Shown here piece by piece: positions 46,470 to 54,893 of a DNA stretch of 64,000 nucleotides. Positions within the stretch are counted from its first letter, which is position 1. The number at the start of each line of letters is the position of its first letter. The notes beneath the pieces are model-generated. The model did not search any database, was not told the origin of the DNA, and worked only from the letters and a program-made list of their open reading frames with translations. Source of the DNA: Raoultibacter massiliensis (GTDB taxonomy: Bacteria > Actinomycetota > Coriobacteriia > Coriobacteriales > Eggerthellaceae); the NCBI RefSeq assembly GCF_900199545.1, contig NZ_LT962671.1, positions 1,104,814 through 1,168,813 of the forward strand, given 5' to 3'. The translations under genes and the position numbers were made by a program.

Positions 46470-46507
46470 AAGCAAAACGCGCCCGGTTCCGTGAATCCGG
46501 GCGCGTT
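46470..46507 (-). terminator. Terminator of the rpe-to-queD operon
   Basis: AACGCGCCCGG (46476-46486) pairs perfectly with 46497-46507 around a ten-base loop. On the minus strand it is followed by TTGCTTTGCTG. It lies about 40 bases after the fusion gene's stop. Confidence 0.8.
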
Positions 46508-46548
46508 CATCGCATGCTTCCGCCGATCGCCGCTCAGCGGCGACAGCC

Positions 46549-47652
46549 CTACGGGCGGTACGCCACGCGGGCGATCGGGCTTTCCCATACGGCAACCTCT
46601 TTGAGCGAGATAGGTGCGGGCAGCGTCTTTTCGAGTTCGTAGAAGATAACGCGCGCCATGTGCTCGGCGGTCGGGTTGATCACGTCGAACGGCGCAACCT
46701 CGTTGATGCACCGATGATCGAAGTTCTCCAGAATCGCATGGAGATCGCGCTTGATCGCTTTGAAATCGTAAAGCATGCCCACATCGTCGAGATGCTGCCC
46801 TGCCAGCGTAGCCTCGATATCCCACGTATGCCCGTGCAAAAAGCGACAAGGTCCATCGTAGCCCGGCAGCGCATGCGCTGCATCGAAGTGGTCTTTTACG
46901 GTGAGCTCGTAGTGGCCGCCCGTATGCTCGTAGGTTTCCCCCGAAAGCCGGCCGGGGCCGGTGTAGGCGGGATTGCGTTCCATTGTCGTTCCTTTCTGAG
47001 ATTCGCCGCCGCTGTGCACGCACGCCTCGCCCGAAAGCGAATCGAGGCGCTGCCCGTCGGGATCCCCCGACGGCTTCGAAGCGCACGCCTCGCCCGAAAG
47101 ACCCTTCGCGCTGAACGCGTCGAACGATCCGGCAGGCGCCGTCGCAGCGACCGCAGCGGCGCGGTCTTTTTCGGGTCGGGCATTTACGCCGGCATCGAAA
47201 TCAAAGAGATTCGCCGGAGCATCCTCCCATGCGACAAGATAGCTCCCGACAGGGCCCCGCGCATCCATCGTCTCGTTGGCGAGGGCGTCTGCGCGCTTGT
47301 TCTCGTTTCTGTACACGTGGGCGATCGAAGCCTTGCCGAATCGGCCGAACAGATCGCGCGCCTGCATGAAAAGAGGTTTGAGATCTTCGCTTTTCACCTT
47401 GTATTGACCGAGCATCTGCTTGACCATAAGCTCGGAATCGGCACGCACCGCGATATCGGTCACACCTGCGGCCAAGGCGTTCCTCAAGCCCCAGACCAGT
47501 GCCGAGTACTCGGCGACGTTGTTCGTCGCCTTCGGCAGGAACCAGCCGCCCGATGCGATCGACGAGCCGCTCTCGTCGACAAGCTCGAACCCGAAGCCCG
47601 CCGGCCCCGGGTTTCCCCTGCTGCCTCCATCGGTGTTGAGGTAGGCCTTCAT
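46549..47652 (-). CDS. RNase HI - QueD (6-carboxytetrahydropterin synthase) fusion
   Basis: One uninterrupted 367-codon frame. Residues 1-140 are RNase HI-like, with the DEDD acids in LNTDGGSRGNPGP, NNVAEYSAL, VRADSELMVKQM and ENKRADALANE. Residues about 240-367 are QueD/PTPS: HFDAAHALPGYDGPCRFLHGHTWDIEATL gives zinc histidines and the catalytic Cys, then FDHRCIN and NPTAEHMA. QueD makes 6-carboxytetrahydropterin for queuosine. The linker (140-240) repeats LSGEAC/LSGETY three times. An internal ATG at 46983 (residue 224) has AAAGGAACGACA upstream, so free QueD of 144 residues may also be made. The full-length ATG overlaps the upstream stop (TGATG). Confidence 0.88.
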   Translation of the reverse strand: MKAYLNTDGGSRGNPGPAGFGFELVDESGSSIASGGWFLPKATNNVAEYSALVWGLRNALAAGVTDIAVRADSELMVKQMLGQYKVKSEDLKPLFMQARDLFGRFGKASIAHVYRNENKRADALANETMDARGPVGSYLVAWEDAPANLFDFDAGVNARPEKDRAAAVAATAPAGSFDAFSAKGLSGEACASKPSGDPDGQRLDSLSGEACVHSGGESQKGTTMERNPAYTGPGRLSGETYEHTGGHYELTVKDHFDAAHALPGYDGPCRFLHGHTWDIEATLAGQHLDDVGMLYDFKAIKRDLHAILENFDHRCINEVAPFDVINPTAEHMARVIFYELEKTLPAPISLKEVAVWESPIARVAYRP

Positions 47653-48374
47653 CACTCGCCCACCACCAGCATCCGCTTGCAAGCAGGGCACGTGCTCAGC
47701 GGCGCCTCGGCCTGCACCTGCAAGAGCTTGCCCTCGGTAATGGCCGCGCGGCATACGCTGCACGATCCGTTGACGAGGCGGGCCAAAGCGATCCCCCCTG
47801 ATCTGCTCGCGATCTTCTCGTATTCCGCAAGCAGATCGGCAGGCAGCGCAGCAGCCAGCTCGGAGCGCTTCTTCTCGGCCGAGGCAATGCCGGAACCGAG
47901 GCCGCCACCCTCTTTCTGAAACGATGCGACGTACACGTTTTCCTGCTTGACGATTTTTTCGAGCGCATCGGTGATCTGGCTTTGCACCTCGGAGATTTGG
48001 ACCAGCTTCGCGTTCGCTTCGGAAAGATCCTCTTCGAGCGTCGTGCGCCGCTTTGCAATTCCGCCGAGATCTTTCGTCAACGCCTCGACGCTTCGGTAAT
48101 CGCCCCGCGAACCATCGATCTTCTCCTGCGTTTCCGCTTGACGGGCCGCAAGGCGCCCGTCTTCGTCTTTTATGCGCGCTACAGCGAGATCGGCTTCTTT
48201 TTTCATAGCCGCGATCTTCGCCTGCTTCTCTTCGACCGCCTGCTTTTTCGTGCGAATCTCGAGGATCTGCGCACGCTGAGGCAGCTCGGCAAGCTTCTTC
48301 CGAGCACGGATCAGTTCCATATCGATATGCTGCATGTTGAGCAGCGTGGCCAGATCTTTCGTGTCTGCCTTCAT
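47652..48374 (-). CDS. Coiled-coil zinc ribbon protein (C4-type, CT398-like)
   Basis: A 240-residue protein. Residues about 10-180 are a long helical hairpin (LNMQHIDMELIRARKKLAELP...). A C-terminal zinc ribbon has the pairs CSVC and CPAC (SCSVCRAAITEGKLLQV...CPACKRML). The family is widespread next to Nif3-like genes, as here, and has been linked to flagellar or secretion roles in some bacteria; no such link is visible here. Its stop overlaps the start of the RNase HI fusion. Confidence 0.88.
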   Translation of the reverse strand: MKADTKDLATLLNMQHIDMELIRARKKLAELPQRAQILEIRTKKQAVEEKQAKIAAMKKEADLAVARIKDEDGRLAARQAETQEKIDGSRGDYRSVEALTKDLGGIAKRRTTLEEDLSEANAKLVQISEVQSQITDALEKIVKQENVYVASFQKEGGGLGSGIASAEKKRSELAAALPADLLAEYEKIASRSGGIALARLVNGSCSVCRAAITEGKLLQVQAEAPLSTCPACKRMLVVGE

Positions 48375-48384
48375 AGGCTCATCC

Positions 48385-49281
48385 TTACATCCTGGTCGTT
48401 TCGGGGTACATCCAATTCGCGCTCTGATCGAGCACGGCTATCTTCTCCTTCGGCACGCCCGCGGCCTCGACGGCCGCCGCCAACACGGCCACGAGGGGAA
48501 GTTCGCTCGTATCGTGACCCAAATCGACGATGGCGAGCCCCGCCCGCGATGCCGCAAGTGCATCATGATACTTCACTTCTCCCGCCACGAGGCAGTCAAC
48601 GCCGAGAACGAGGCATTTCGACGGAAGATCGGCAGCGCTGCCTGTGCAGGTGACGACCGTCGAAAGGCTCTTCGAGAAATCGCCCCATACGCGCGGCTGC
48701 TTGCCGAACACCGACGTGCAACGCGCTGCGAGCTGGCCGAGCGTCAAAGGCGCATCGGCGGCACGCACCGAGCACAGCTGGCCATAGCCCTTTTTCTTGC
48801 TCGTCTCGATCGGATCGACGATCCCTTTGAAAGTAAGATTGAGCATGCCGGGAAGCGCACGCGCCGCATCCTGGCTCACATCGAGCGCGGTATGATACGA
48901 CATGACCGCGACACCGTTTTCGACAGCAGCCCAGACGACGGCCCCGTCGATTTCGGCACTTGAAGGCGCAGGCTGAAACTTGCTCGGCGCCTCCAGAAAC
49001 GTCGGGTGGTGAGTGACGAGAACGTTGGCTCCGAGAGCAGCCGCCTCGCGCACCGCCTCGACCGTGGGGTCGAGAGCGAGCGCAACCGATTCGATCGCGC
49101 GCGTGGGATCGCCTACCGCAATGCCGGTCCTGTCCCAGTCCTCCGCATCGGAGGCGGGGTATTTCTTGAGCAGGGCCTGTTCCAATGCTCCTATGTTCAT
49201 GGTGAACGCCTGCTTCGACAGCGTTCCCGATGCCCTTTGTGCAAGTCCGTTCTTCGTCTTTTCCCTTCGAGATGTAACCAT
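48385..49281 (-). CDS. Nif3-like dinuclear metal centre protein
   Basis: A 298-residue protein of the Nif3/YbgI family (also annotated as GTP cyclohydrolase 1 type 2). Metal ligands are visible in VLVTHHPTFLE (two His), MSYHTALDV (His, Asp) and a C-terminal IVDLGHDTSE (His, Glu). EDWDRTGIAVGD begins the family core. The ATG at 49281 has AGAGG upstream and gives a basic 27-residue N-terminal extension. The ATG at 49200 would match the family's normal length but has a poorer site. The molecular role is not settled. Confidence 0.88.
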   Translation of the reverse strand: MVTSRREKTKNGLAQRASGTLSKQAFTMNIGALEQALLKKYPASDAEDWDRTGIAVGDPTRAIESVALALDPTVEAVREAAALGANVLVTHHPTFLEAPSKFQPAPSSAEIDGAVVWAAVENGVAVMSYHTALDVSQDAARALPGMLNLTFKGIVDPIETSKKKGYGQLCSVRAADAPLTLGQLAARCTSVFGKQPRVWGDFSKSLSTVVTCTGSAADLPSKCLVLGVDCLVAGEVKYHDALAASRAGLAIVDLGHDTSELPLVAVLAAAVEAAGVPKEKIAVLDQSANWMYPETTRM

Positions 49282-49308
49282 GGCAACCTCTTTTCCTCGG
49301 CGAGCGGT

Positions 49309-50118
49309 TTACTCGATTGTAATGCCTCTGAGACCCCCATCCCGTGTCGGCACCGTAACCTCGCGGTAACCAGCTTCGTACAGAGCACGGTACCCTTTTT
49401 CTATGTCGCGGGCAACCAGCTGCGGATCATGCGCATCGGTGCCGACGGTGCAGGCGACCCCGGCTCGGCAGAATTCGGCGAGCAACGCCGGCGAGGGGAA
49501 CGCCTCTGCACATGCGTAATGCCATCCCGAAGTGTTGAGCTCAATCATCCTGCCGCTCTCGACCGTCGCCTCGACGGCATCTCGGTACAGCGGCATCGGA
49601 TCGAACGACGGGCGGAACCCGAACTTCTTAACCAGATCGGGATGAGCCATGACAGTGAAGGGCATATCCGAAGAAACGCATTCGCACCACACTTCGAAAT
49701 AGCGTTTCCATATGGCATCGGCGCCCACTTCGTCCCAATGGCTGCGCTGGGCGGGATCATCGAAGGGCCAGGTATCGACGAAATGGACCGATCCTAAAAC
49801 CACCTCGAAGCGGTCGAACTCGCCAGGCGAGAACACGCGGTCCTCGTCCGACCCGAGCCAGTCGAGCTCGCATCCGAGCAGAATCTCGATATCGTCGCAA
49901 CGTTCTCGCGCCGCTTCGACATCGGCGACGTATTCTTCGAGCCGACTATGCGGCATCGATACGTACGATGTCGGATCGATGGCTTTCGAAAGCGGATAGT
50001 GCTCGGTGATCGCGATCGTCGTGATGCTCGCAGCACGGGCAGCGTCGACGAGCTCGTCGACGCTGCCCCTTCCATGCGCCGTATAGCCGGTGTGCGTATG
50101 CAACGTGACAAGCTCCAT
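49309..50118 (-). CDS. PHP-domain histidinol-phosphatase-like phosphoesterase
   Basis: A 269-residue PHP-family protein. It opens LVTLHTHTGYTAHGRGSVDELVDAA (the HxH metal pair), then ITEHYPLSK, GCELDWL, VLGSVHFVDTW, MAHPDLVKKFG and GTDAHDP, all metal-binding positions of the HisK/HisJ-type histidinol phosphatase. No other his genes are near, so a different phosphoester substrate is possible. The ATG at 50118 follows the cysteine desulfurase stop by two bases. Confidence 0.87.
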   Translation of the reverse strand: MELVTLHTHTGYTAHGRGSVDELVDAARAASITTIAITEHYPLSKAIDPTSYVSMPHSRLEEYVADVEAARERCDDIEILLGCELDWLGSDEDRVFSPGEFDRFEVVLGSVHFVDTWPFDDPAQRSHWDEVGADAIWKRYFEVWCECVSSDMPFTVMAHPDLVKKFGFRPSFDPMPLYRDAVEATVESGRMIELNTSGWHYACAEAFPSPALLAEFCRAGVACTVGTDAHDPQLVARDIEKGYRALYEAGYREVTVPTRDGGLRGITIE

Positions 50119-50120
50119 GC

Positions 50121-51314
50121 CTACATCCCCCCCAGGCTTTCTTCGAATGCGATCATGAACGATTCCACATCCTCTTGTTCGGTGCAGCGCCCAAGCGATA
50201 CGCGCAGCGAGCCGAGGGCGCGATCGTCCGAAACGCCGATGGCCTTGAGCACATGGCTCGGGTCGAGCGAATGCGACGAGCAGGCCGAGCCCCCCGAAAC
50301 GGCGACGGTCTTCATGTCGAGCCGCAAGATGAGCGTTTCGCTTTCGAAACCGTCGACGCACACGTTTACGATATGGGGTGCGAAATCGCGGCTGTCCCGC
50401 TCCACCTCGACGCTCGGATGAACGCACGCGATCGACCCGAGGCGCTCGTAAAGCTCGTCGCGCAAACCGCGCAGGCGCGCGGCCTCCGACTCCTGCATCG
50501 AGCAAGCGGCCCTGCATGCAGCGGCAAAGCCTGCCGCCGCGCAGACGTTCTGCGTTCCGCTGCGCTTGCCCGACTCCTGCCCGCCTCCCACGATAAACGG
50601 CGAAAACGGCGTCCCCGCGCGCAGGTAGAGCACGCCCGAACCCTTCGGCCCGCCGATCTTATGCGCCGAAAACGAGGCCGCATCGACGCCGAGCTCGCCC
50701 ATATCGACGCGAATCTTGCCAAGCGCCTGCACGGCATCTGTATGGAAAAGAGCGCCCGCTCCGTGGGCGAGCGCCGCAAGCTCCTCGACGGGCTGCACCG
50801 ACCCGATCTCGTTGTTGACCAGATGAACCGATACGAGAACGGTGTTCTCCCGAAGCGCCGCCTGAAGCGCGCGCACCTCGACGAAACCCTGTCTATCGCA
50901 ACCGAGCACGGTCACCTCGCAACCCATGCGTTCGAGCACGCGGGCGGCTGCAAGCACGGCATCGTGCTCGATGGCCGACGTGATGACGTGGGGAACGAAG
51001 CCCTTCTCCCCTCGCTGCCTCCTCCGCTCGGACGAAGCCGCTACGATACCGAACAAAGCGGCGTTATCGGCTTCGGTCGCCCCCGACGTGAACACGATCT
51101 CGTCGGGCCGTTTCGCACCGAGGTCGCGCATGATCGAGCGGCGCGCCTCCTCAAGCGCGTTGAAAGCCGTCCGTCCGTTCGAATGGAGGGAATTCGCATT
51201 GCCGCCCGCCGGCAGGTTCGCGGCCCCCGGCACCATAAAGGGGGCCATTGCGCGGGCGGCCTCTTCGCACAGGGGTGCGGTTGCCGCATAATCGAGGTAG
51301 ATCTGCCTATTCAC
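50121..51314 (-). CDS. Cysteine desulfurase (NifS/IscS family)
   Basis: A 397-residue PLP enzyme that takes sulfur from cysteine for Fe-S clusters or tRNA thiolation. It shows YLDYAATAPL at the N-terminus, SGATEADNAAL, the PLP lysine K219 in SAHKIGGPKGSG, and the active-site cysteine C345 in GGSACSSHSLDPSHVL. No IscU partner is adjacent, so the acceptor is unknown; thiolation of tRNA by MnmA is one possibility. The start is GTG at 51314, overlapping the rpe stop by eight bases. Confidence 0.93.
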   Translation of the reverse strand: MNRQIYLDYAATAPLCEEAARAMAPFMVPGAANLPAGGNANSLHSNGRTAFNALEEARRSIMRDLGAKRPDEIVFTSGATEADNAALFGIVAASSERRRQRGEKGFVPHVITSAIEHDAVLAAARVLERMGCEVTVLGCDRQGFVEVRALQAALRENTVLVSVHLVNNEIGSVQPVEELAALAHGAGALFHTDAVQALGKIRVDMGELGVDAASFSAHKIGGPKGSGVLYLRAGTPFSPFIVGGGQESGKRSGTQNVCAAAGFAAACRAACSMQESEAARLRGLRDELYERLGSIACVHPSVEVERDSRDFAPHIVNVCVDGFESETLILRLDMKTVAVSGGSACSSHSLDPSHVLKAIGVSDDRALGSLRVSLGRCTEQEDVESFMIAFEESLGGM

Positions 51315-52011
51315 GGATGTCCGCCTCCCGCCTCGCCGCTTCGGCGGCGGCGGTTATCTCGGCGATGGCGACAGCGGGATCGGGCGCGCCGAACACCGCG
51401 TTGCCGGCCACGAGGACATCGGCGCCGCAAGACGCAACCAGCCCGGCTGTTTTCACGCCCATGCCGCCGTCAACCTCGATCAGGGGATTCGCTCCCGCCT
51501 CTTCGGCGAGCGCAACGACTTCGGCAACGCGAGCATCGCTGCCCTCGATATAGGATTGCCCCGAGAACCCGGGATACACGCTCATCACAAGCACCATGTC
51601 GAGCGATCCGATATGGGGGGCGATCCGTGCAACGGGCGTGTCGGGCTTGATGCTGAGCGCCGCTTTGGCACCCGCTGCCTTGATCATGCCGATCGCCTGC
51701 CCCACTTCGCCTTCGACCTCGTCAAGCGCTTCGAGATGCACGGTTACGATATCGGCGCCGGCATCGAGGAACCACGGAAGCTGCACGAGGGGATTCGAGA
51801 TCATAAGATGGACGTCGAGCGGTATCGACGCGATCTTTTTCAGCTGCTTGACGAAGGGAACGCCCAGCGTGAGGTTGGGAACGAAGTGTCCGTCCATGAC
51901 GTCCACATGCACATAGCCCGCGCCTCCCCGCTCGATCGTTTCGATATCGGCCCTCATGTTCATGAAGTCCGCCGATAGTATGGAAGGCGCGATCTTAACC
52001 GGTTCAAACAT
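51307..52011 (-). CDS. rpe: Ribulose-phosphate 3-epimerase
   Basis: Interconverts ribulose-5-phosphate and xylulose-5-phosphate. The 234-residue TIM barrel has KIAPSILSADFMNMRADIE, HVDVMDGHFVPNLTLG (metal and catalytic Asp), VLVMSVYPGFSGQSYIE and IEVDGGMGVKTAGLVASCGADVLVAGNAVFG. ATG 52011 is preferred over TTG 52020 because AAAGGA is at a workable distance. It is the first gene of the minus-strand unit that runs to the RNase HI-QueD gene. Confidence 0.96.
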   Translation of the reverse strand: MFEPVKIAPSILSADFMNMRADIETIERGGAGYVHVDVMDGHFVPNLTLGVPFVKQLKKIASIPLDVHLMISNPLVQLPWFLDAGADIVTVHLEALDEVEGEVGQAIGMIKAAGAKAALSIKPDTPVARIAPHIGSLDMVLVMSVYPGFSGQSYIEGSDARVAEVVALAEEAGANPLIEVDGGMGVKTAGLVASCGADVLVAGNAVFGAPDPAVAIAEITAAAEAARREADIRE

Positions 52012-52216
52012 GCTCTTCAATCCTTTCTTCGCTACGCCGATTGTAGCGTAAGCCCCGCATACTGCGATCGGGTTCGCCCCTCATCTGAAAAAGCACATGG
52101 CGGAAAGCGCTGCCGCCGCCAAAACCCCGCCTTGGGCCAAAGCGCGCCATCCGTGCAAGAATCGCTGCGTACGCGGTTGTCACCCGTTCGTCACGCAACG
52201 ACGGTTTCCCCTGAAT

Positions 52217-52222
52217 TATAAT
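52217..52222 (+). promoter_or_regulatory. Predicted -10 element for the alkyltransferase gene
   Basis: A perfect TATAAT lies 29 bases before the ATG at 52252. The matching -35 position (CGCAAC) is weak. Confidence 0.5.
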
Positions 52223-52251
52223 GAGCCACACGTCTCGAAGGGAGGGTCATC

Positions 52252-52737
52252 ATGGCAGCGGTTTCGCATACGTTCTTCCCGTACGTCACACCGGTCGGTC
52301 ACATCACCATCGCAGCGGACGGTTCGTCGATCACCGAGATAGCGTTTGGGAAAAAACAGCTCGAAGGCGCAGAGAGGCCGACCGAGCTCACCAATCGGGC
52401 GGCAAACCAGCTCCAGGAGTATTTTGCGGGCAAAAGGACGGCTTTCGACCTTCCCCTCAACCCCAAGGGAACGCCGTTTCAGACAAGCGTCTGGGCTGCG
52501 CTTGCAGACATCCCCTACGGCGAGACGAGAAGCTACCGGGAGATAGCCGAAGCAATCGGAAAGCCCCGAGCGCAGCGGGCTGTCGGCGGGGCGAACAACA
52601 AGAACCCCCTGCCCATAGTAATACCCTGCCACCGCGTGATCGGCGCAAACGGCAAACCCATCGGATACGGGGGAGGCCTGAAGACAAAGGAGTTTCTGCT
52701 CGATCTCGAGCAGAAGGCAAACAAGCACCAAGACTAG
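52252..52737 (+). CDS. ogt: Methylated-DNA-protein cysteine S-methyltransferase
   Basis: A suicide enzyme that removes methyl groups from O6-methylguanine. The 161-residue protein has GTPFQTSVWAALADIPYGET, RAVGGANNKNPLPIVIPCHRVIGANG (the acceptor Cys in PCHRV) and IGYGGGLKTKEFLLDLE. It lacks the N-terminal regulatory domain of Ada. GGGAGG precedes the ATG. It is the first gene of a plus-strand pair. Confidence 0.95.
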   Translation: MAAVSHTFFPYVTPVGHITIAADGSSITEIAFGKKQLEGAERPTELTNRAANQLQEYFAGKRTAFDLPLNPKGTPFQTSVWAALADIPYGETRSYREIAEAIGKPRAQRAVGGANNKNPLPIVIPCHRVIGANGKPIGYGGGLKTKEFLLDLEQKANKHQD

Positions 52738-52749
52738 GAACCTATCTGC

Positions 52750-54768
52750 ATGAACGTCTATACCAACAACATCGTCACGGCGGCCGTCGCATTTCCCTTC
52801 ATCGCCTTCGCCATCACCGTCCCCTACATGATCTACCAGTACCGCAAGTTCGGATCGATCCCCTGGCTTCGCACCATCATCGTATACTCGTTCGTCTTCT
52901 ATCTCATGTGCGCGTACTTCCTTGTGATCCTCCCGCTTCCCGACGATCGGTCCGCCGTGGTCGCCTACGCTGCCACACCGCAGCTTTTCCCGTTCAACTT
53001 CGTCCGCGAGTTTCTGGCGCAAACGACGTTTAACGCGGGCGACCCTTCGACATGGCTTGCTACGCTGCGCGATCCTTACGTATACGAAGCGATATTCAAC
53101 GTGCTCCTGCTCACTCCGCTCGGCATGTACCTGCGCTACTATTTCAGACGCACCTGGTGGCAGACGCTGCTCATCGGTTTTTCGGTCACGCTGTTCTTCG
53201 AACTGTCGCAACTGACGGGCCTGTGGGGCGTCTACGCCCATCCGTACAGGCTCTTCGATGTGGACGACCTCATGCTCAACACGCTCGGCGCCATGGTGGG
53301 CTTCTGGATCGTGGGACCCGCCCTGCGATTGCTGCCCGACATCCGCCTTGTCAACGAAGAGGCACGCGAGGCTGGGATGAGGGCAAGCGCCACGAAGCGC
53401 GGGCTCTCGTTCTTCATAGACGTCTTCGTCGCGCAGACCCTCTCCTCGATCGTCATCGGCGGGTTTGGGACCGCGGGCCTCGAATCCGTCGCCCGTTCTC
53501 AGGGAATATCCTGGGGGCTTGTCAGCATGTCGGTCGATTTCCTGTTCTACCTGCTGTGCTTCGTCATCGTGCCCGTCATCACGAAAGGTCAAACACCCGG
53601 CCAGATGATCCTCAAGCTCCGCATCGTGCGACCCGACGCGAGCCCCGCTCGCTGGTATCAATATCTGGCGCGCTACGGCTTTCTCTATGCCCTCGTCCTC
53701 GCCCCGCTTCTCGCGCTGAACGGCATCGTCTCCCTCGACCCCTCGCGCATGCCCGAAATGGGAATGCTCGCTTCGGTTATCGCCGACCACCGCGCGGCGC
53801 TGGTCGTTTGCTGGATCGCGCTCATGTGCGCTTGGGCTCTATCGCTGATCGTCCGGGCGATCCGCTCCGCCGTGAAGAAACGCCCGTTCGTCATGCTCAA
53901 CGGAATCCTAAGCGCCACGCGCGTTATGACAGACGAAGCGGTGGGCGTGGAGCGCGACCGCAAAAATCCGCTCGACGTCGATGAGGTTTCCGCGCTCGAA
54001 TCGCTGATCGAAGAGGGGGGAACGCCGCTTTCGGAACTGATGGAACGAGCAGGTATCGCCGTTGCCGACGAAGTTCGCGCCTGGGTTCCCGACCCCGCGC
54101 CCGTCGTGGTGCTGGCGGGATCGGGCAACAACGGGGGCGATGGCTGGGTATGCGCCCGCGCACTGGCCGAGGCGGGTTACAAAACCACGCTGGTAACGCC
54201 CGATATCGCCGAGCGCATGAAGGCGGAACCCGCCCGCTCCACGGCGCTGGCCGTATTTTCCTCAGCCAGCGAAAACGACCTGCCGCTGAGCGTTCTCGTC
54301 GCACCCGACGCCGATGTGCTCGCCGACGCGCTGGACGACGCGATGGCAATCGTCGACGCCATACTGGGAACCGGGTTCTCAGGAACCGAGCTGCGCGAAC
54401 CGTATGCCGGCTGGATCCGCGCCGCGAACCGGCGCAGGTTCGAGGGGTCGCGCGGGAAAGGACGGGGCTTCCATCGCAAGCGCCGATTCGAACGGGCGGA
54501 TCATGACCGTGCGCGCCGCAGCCTGCCCCGCAAAGTCAAAGATGCGCCGTTTGCGGTTGCCGTCGATGTTCCAAGCGGGCTTTCGGCGCAGACCGGAGCC
54601 CTTGCCCGCCCCACGTTCGTGGCCGATGCGACGGTGACGATGCTCGCCTACAAGCCGGGTCTCGTGAAGCCCCAGGCGACGCGCTACACCGGAACCATCG
54701 AGCTTGCACGGCTTGTGGACACCGCACCCTATACGGCACGCCTGCGGGAAGCCTGCGGCGATCGGTAA
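52750..54768 (+). CDS. VanZ-RDD-NAD(P)HX epimerase triple fusion
   Basis: One 672-codon frame with three modules. Residues 1-200 are a VanZ-like membrane domain (FNVLLLTPLGMYLRYYF; TLFFELSQLTG; FDVDDLMLNTLG). Residues about 212-392 are an RDD membrane domain (ATKRGLSFFIDVFVAQ; TKGQTPGQMILKLRIV). Residues about 400-672 are a YjeF-N/NnrE epimerase (MERAGIAVADEV; VVLAGSGNNGGDGWVCARAL; IVDAILGTGFSG; VAVDVPSGLSAQTG; TVTMLAYKPGL). An Arg/Lys-rich stretch of about 38 residues (about 560-598) interrupts the epimerase. No ribosome binding site favours the in-frame ATG at 53926 as a separate start. The NnrD dehydratase is not adjacent. Confidence 0.85.
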   Translation: MNVYTNNIVTAAVAFPFIAFAITVPYMIYQYRKFGSIPWLRTIIVYSFVFYLMCAYFLVILPLPDDRSAVVAYAATPQLFPFNFVREFLAQTTFNAGDPSTWLATLRDPYVYEAIFNVLLLTPLGMYLRYYFRRTWWQTLLIGFSVTLFFELSQLTGLWGVYAHPYRLFDVDDLMLNTLGAMVGFWIVGPALRLLPDIRLVNEEAREAGMRASATKRGLSFFIDVFVAQTLSSIVIGGFGTAGLESVARSQGISWGLVSMSVDFLFYLLCFVIVPVITKGQTPGQMILKLRIVRPDASPARWYQYLARYGFLYALVLAPLLALNGIVSLDPSRMPEMGMLASVIADHRAALVVCWIALMCAWALSLIVRAIRSAVKKRPFVMLNGILSATRVMTDEAVGVERDRKNPLDVDEVSALESLIEEGGTPLSELMERAGIAVADEVRAWVPDPAPVVVLAGSGNNGGDGWVCARALAEAGYKTTLVTPDIAERMKAEPARSTALAVFSSASENDLPLSVLVAPDADVLADALDDAMAIVDAILGTGFSGTELREPYAGWIRAANRRRFEGSRGKGRGFHRKRRFERADHDRARRSLPRKVKDAPFAVAVDVPSGLSAQTGALARPTFVADATVTMLAYKPGLVKPQATRYTGTIELARLVDTAPYTARLREACGDR

Positions 54769-54893
54769 CCGCGGCGCATGACGCAGAAGCGCCGGGCCAT
54801 CGGATGCATCGCTGACGCCGACGTCGTCGGCAAGCGTGAGCTTGCGTCTGCCACCTTCGCCTCTCACAGCGACGGCCGCAGGGGCTCCGCCGG

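Noticed and set aside
46091..46642. Open frames starting MVEIYGLG on both strands in the rpmB-queD gap
   Set aside because: They arise from the arms of the palindrome; after the arm the two sequences have nothing in common and resemble no family, so they are not annotated as genes.
53926..54768. A separate epimerase gene starting at the in-frame ATG 53926
   Set aside because: No stop separates it from the VanZ-RDD part and there is no ribosome binding site before this ATG, so the fusion is preferred, though not proven.
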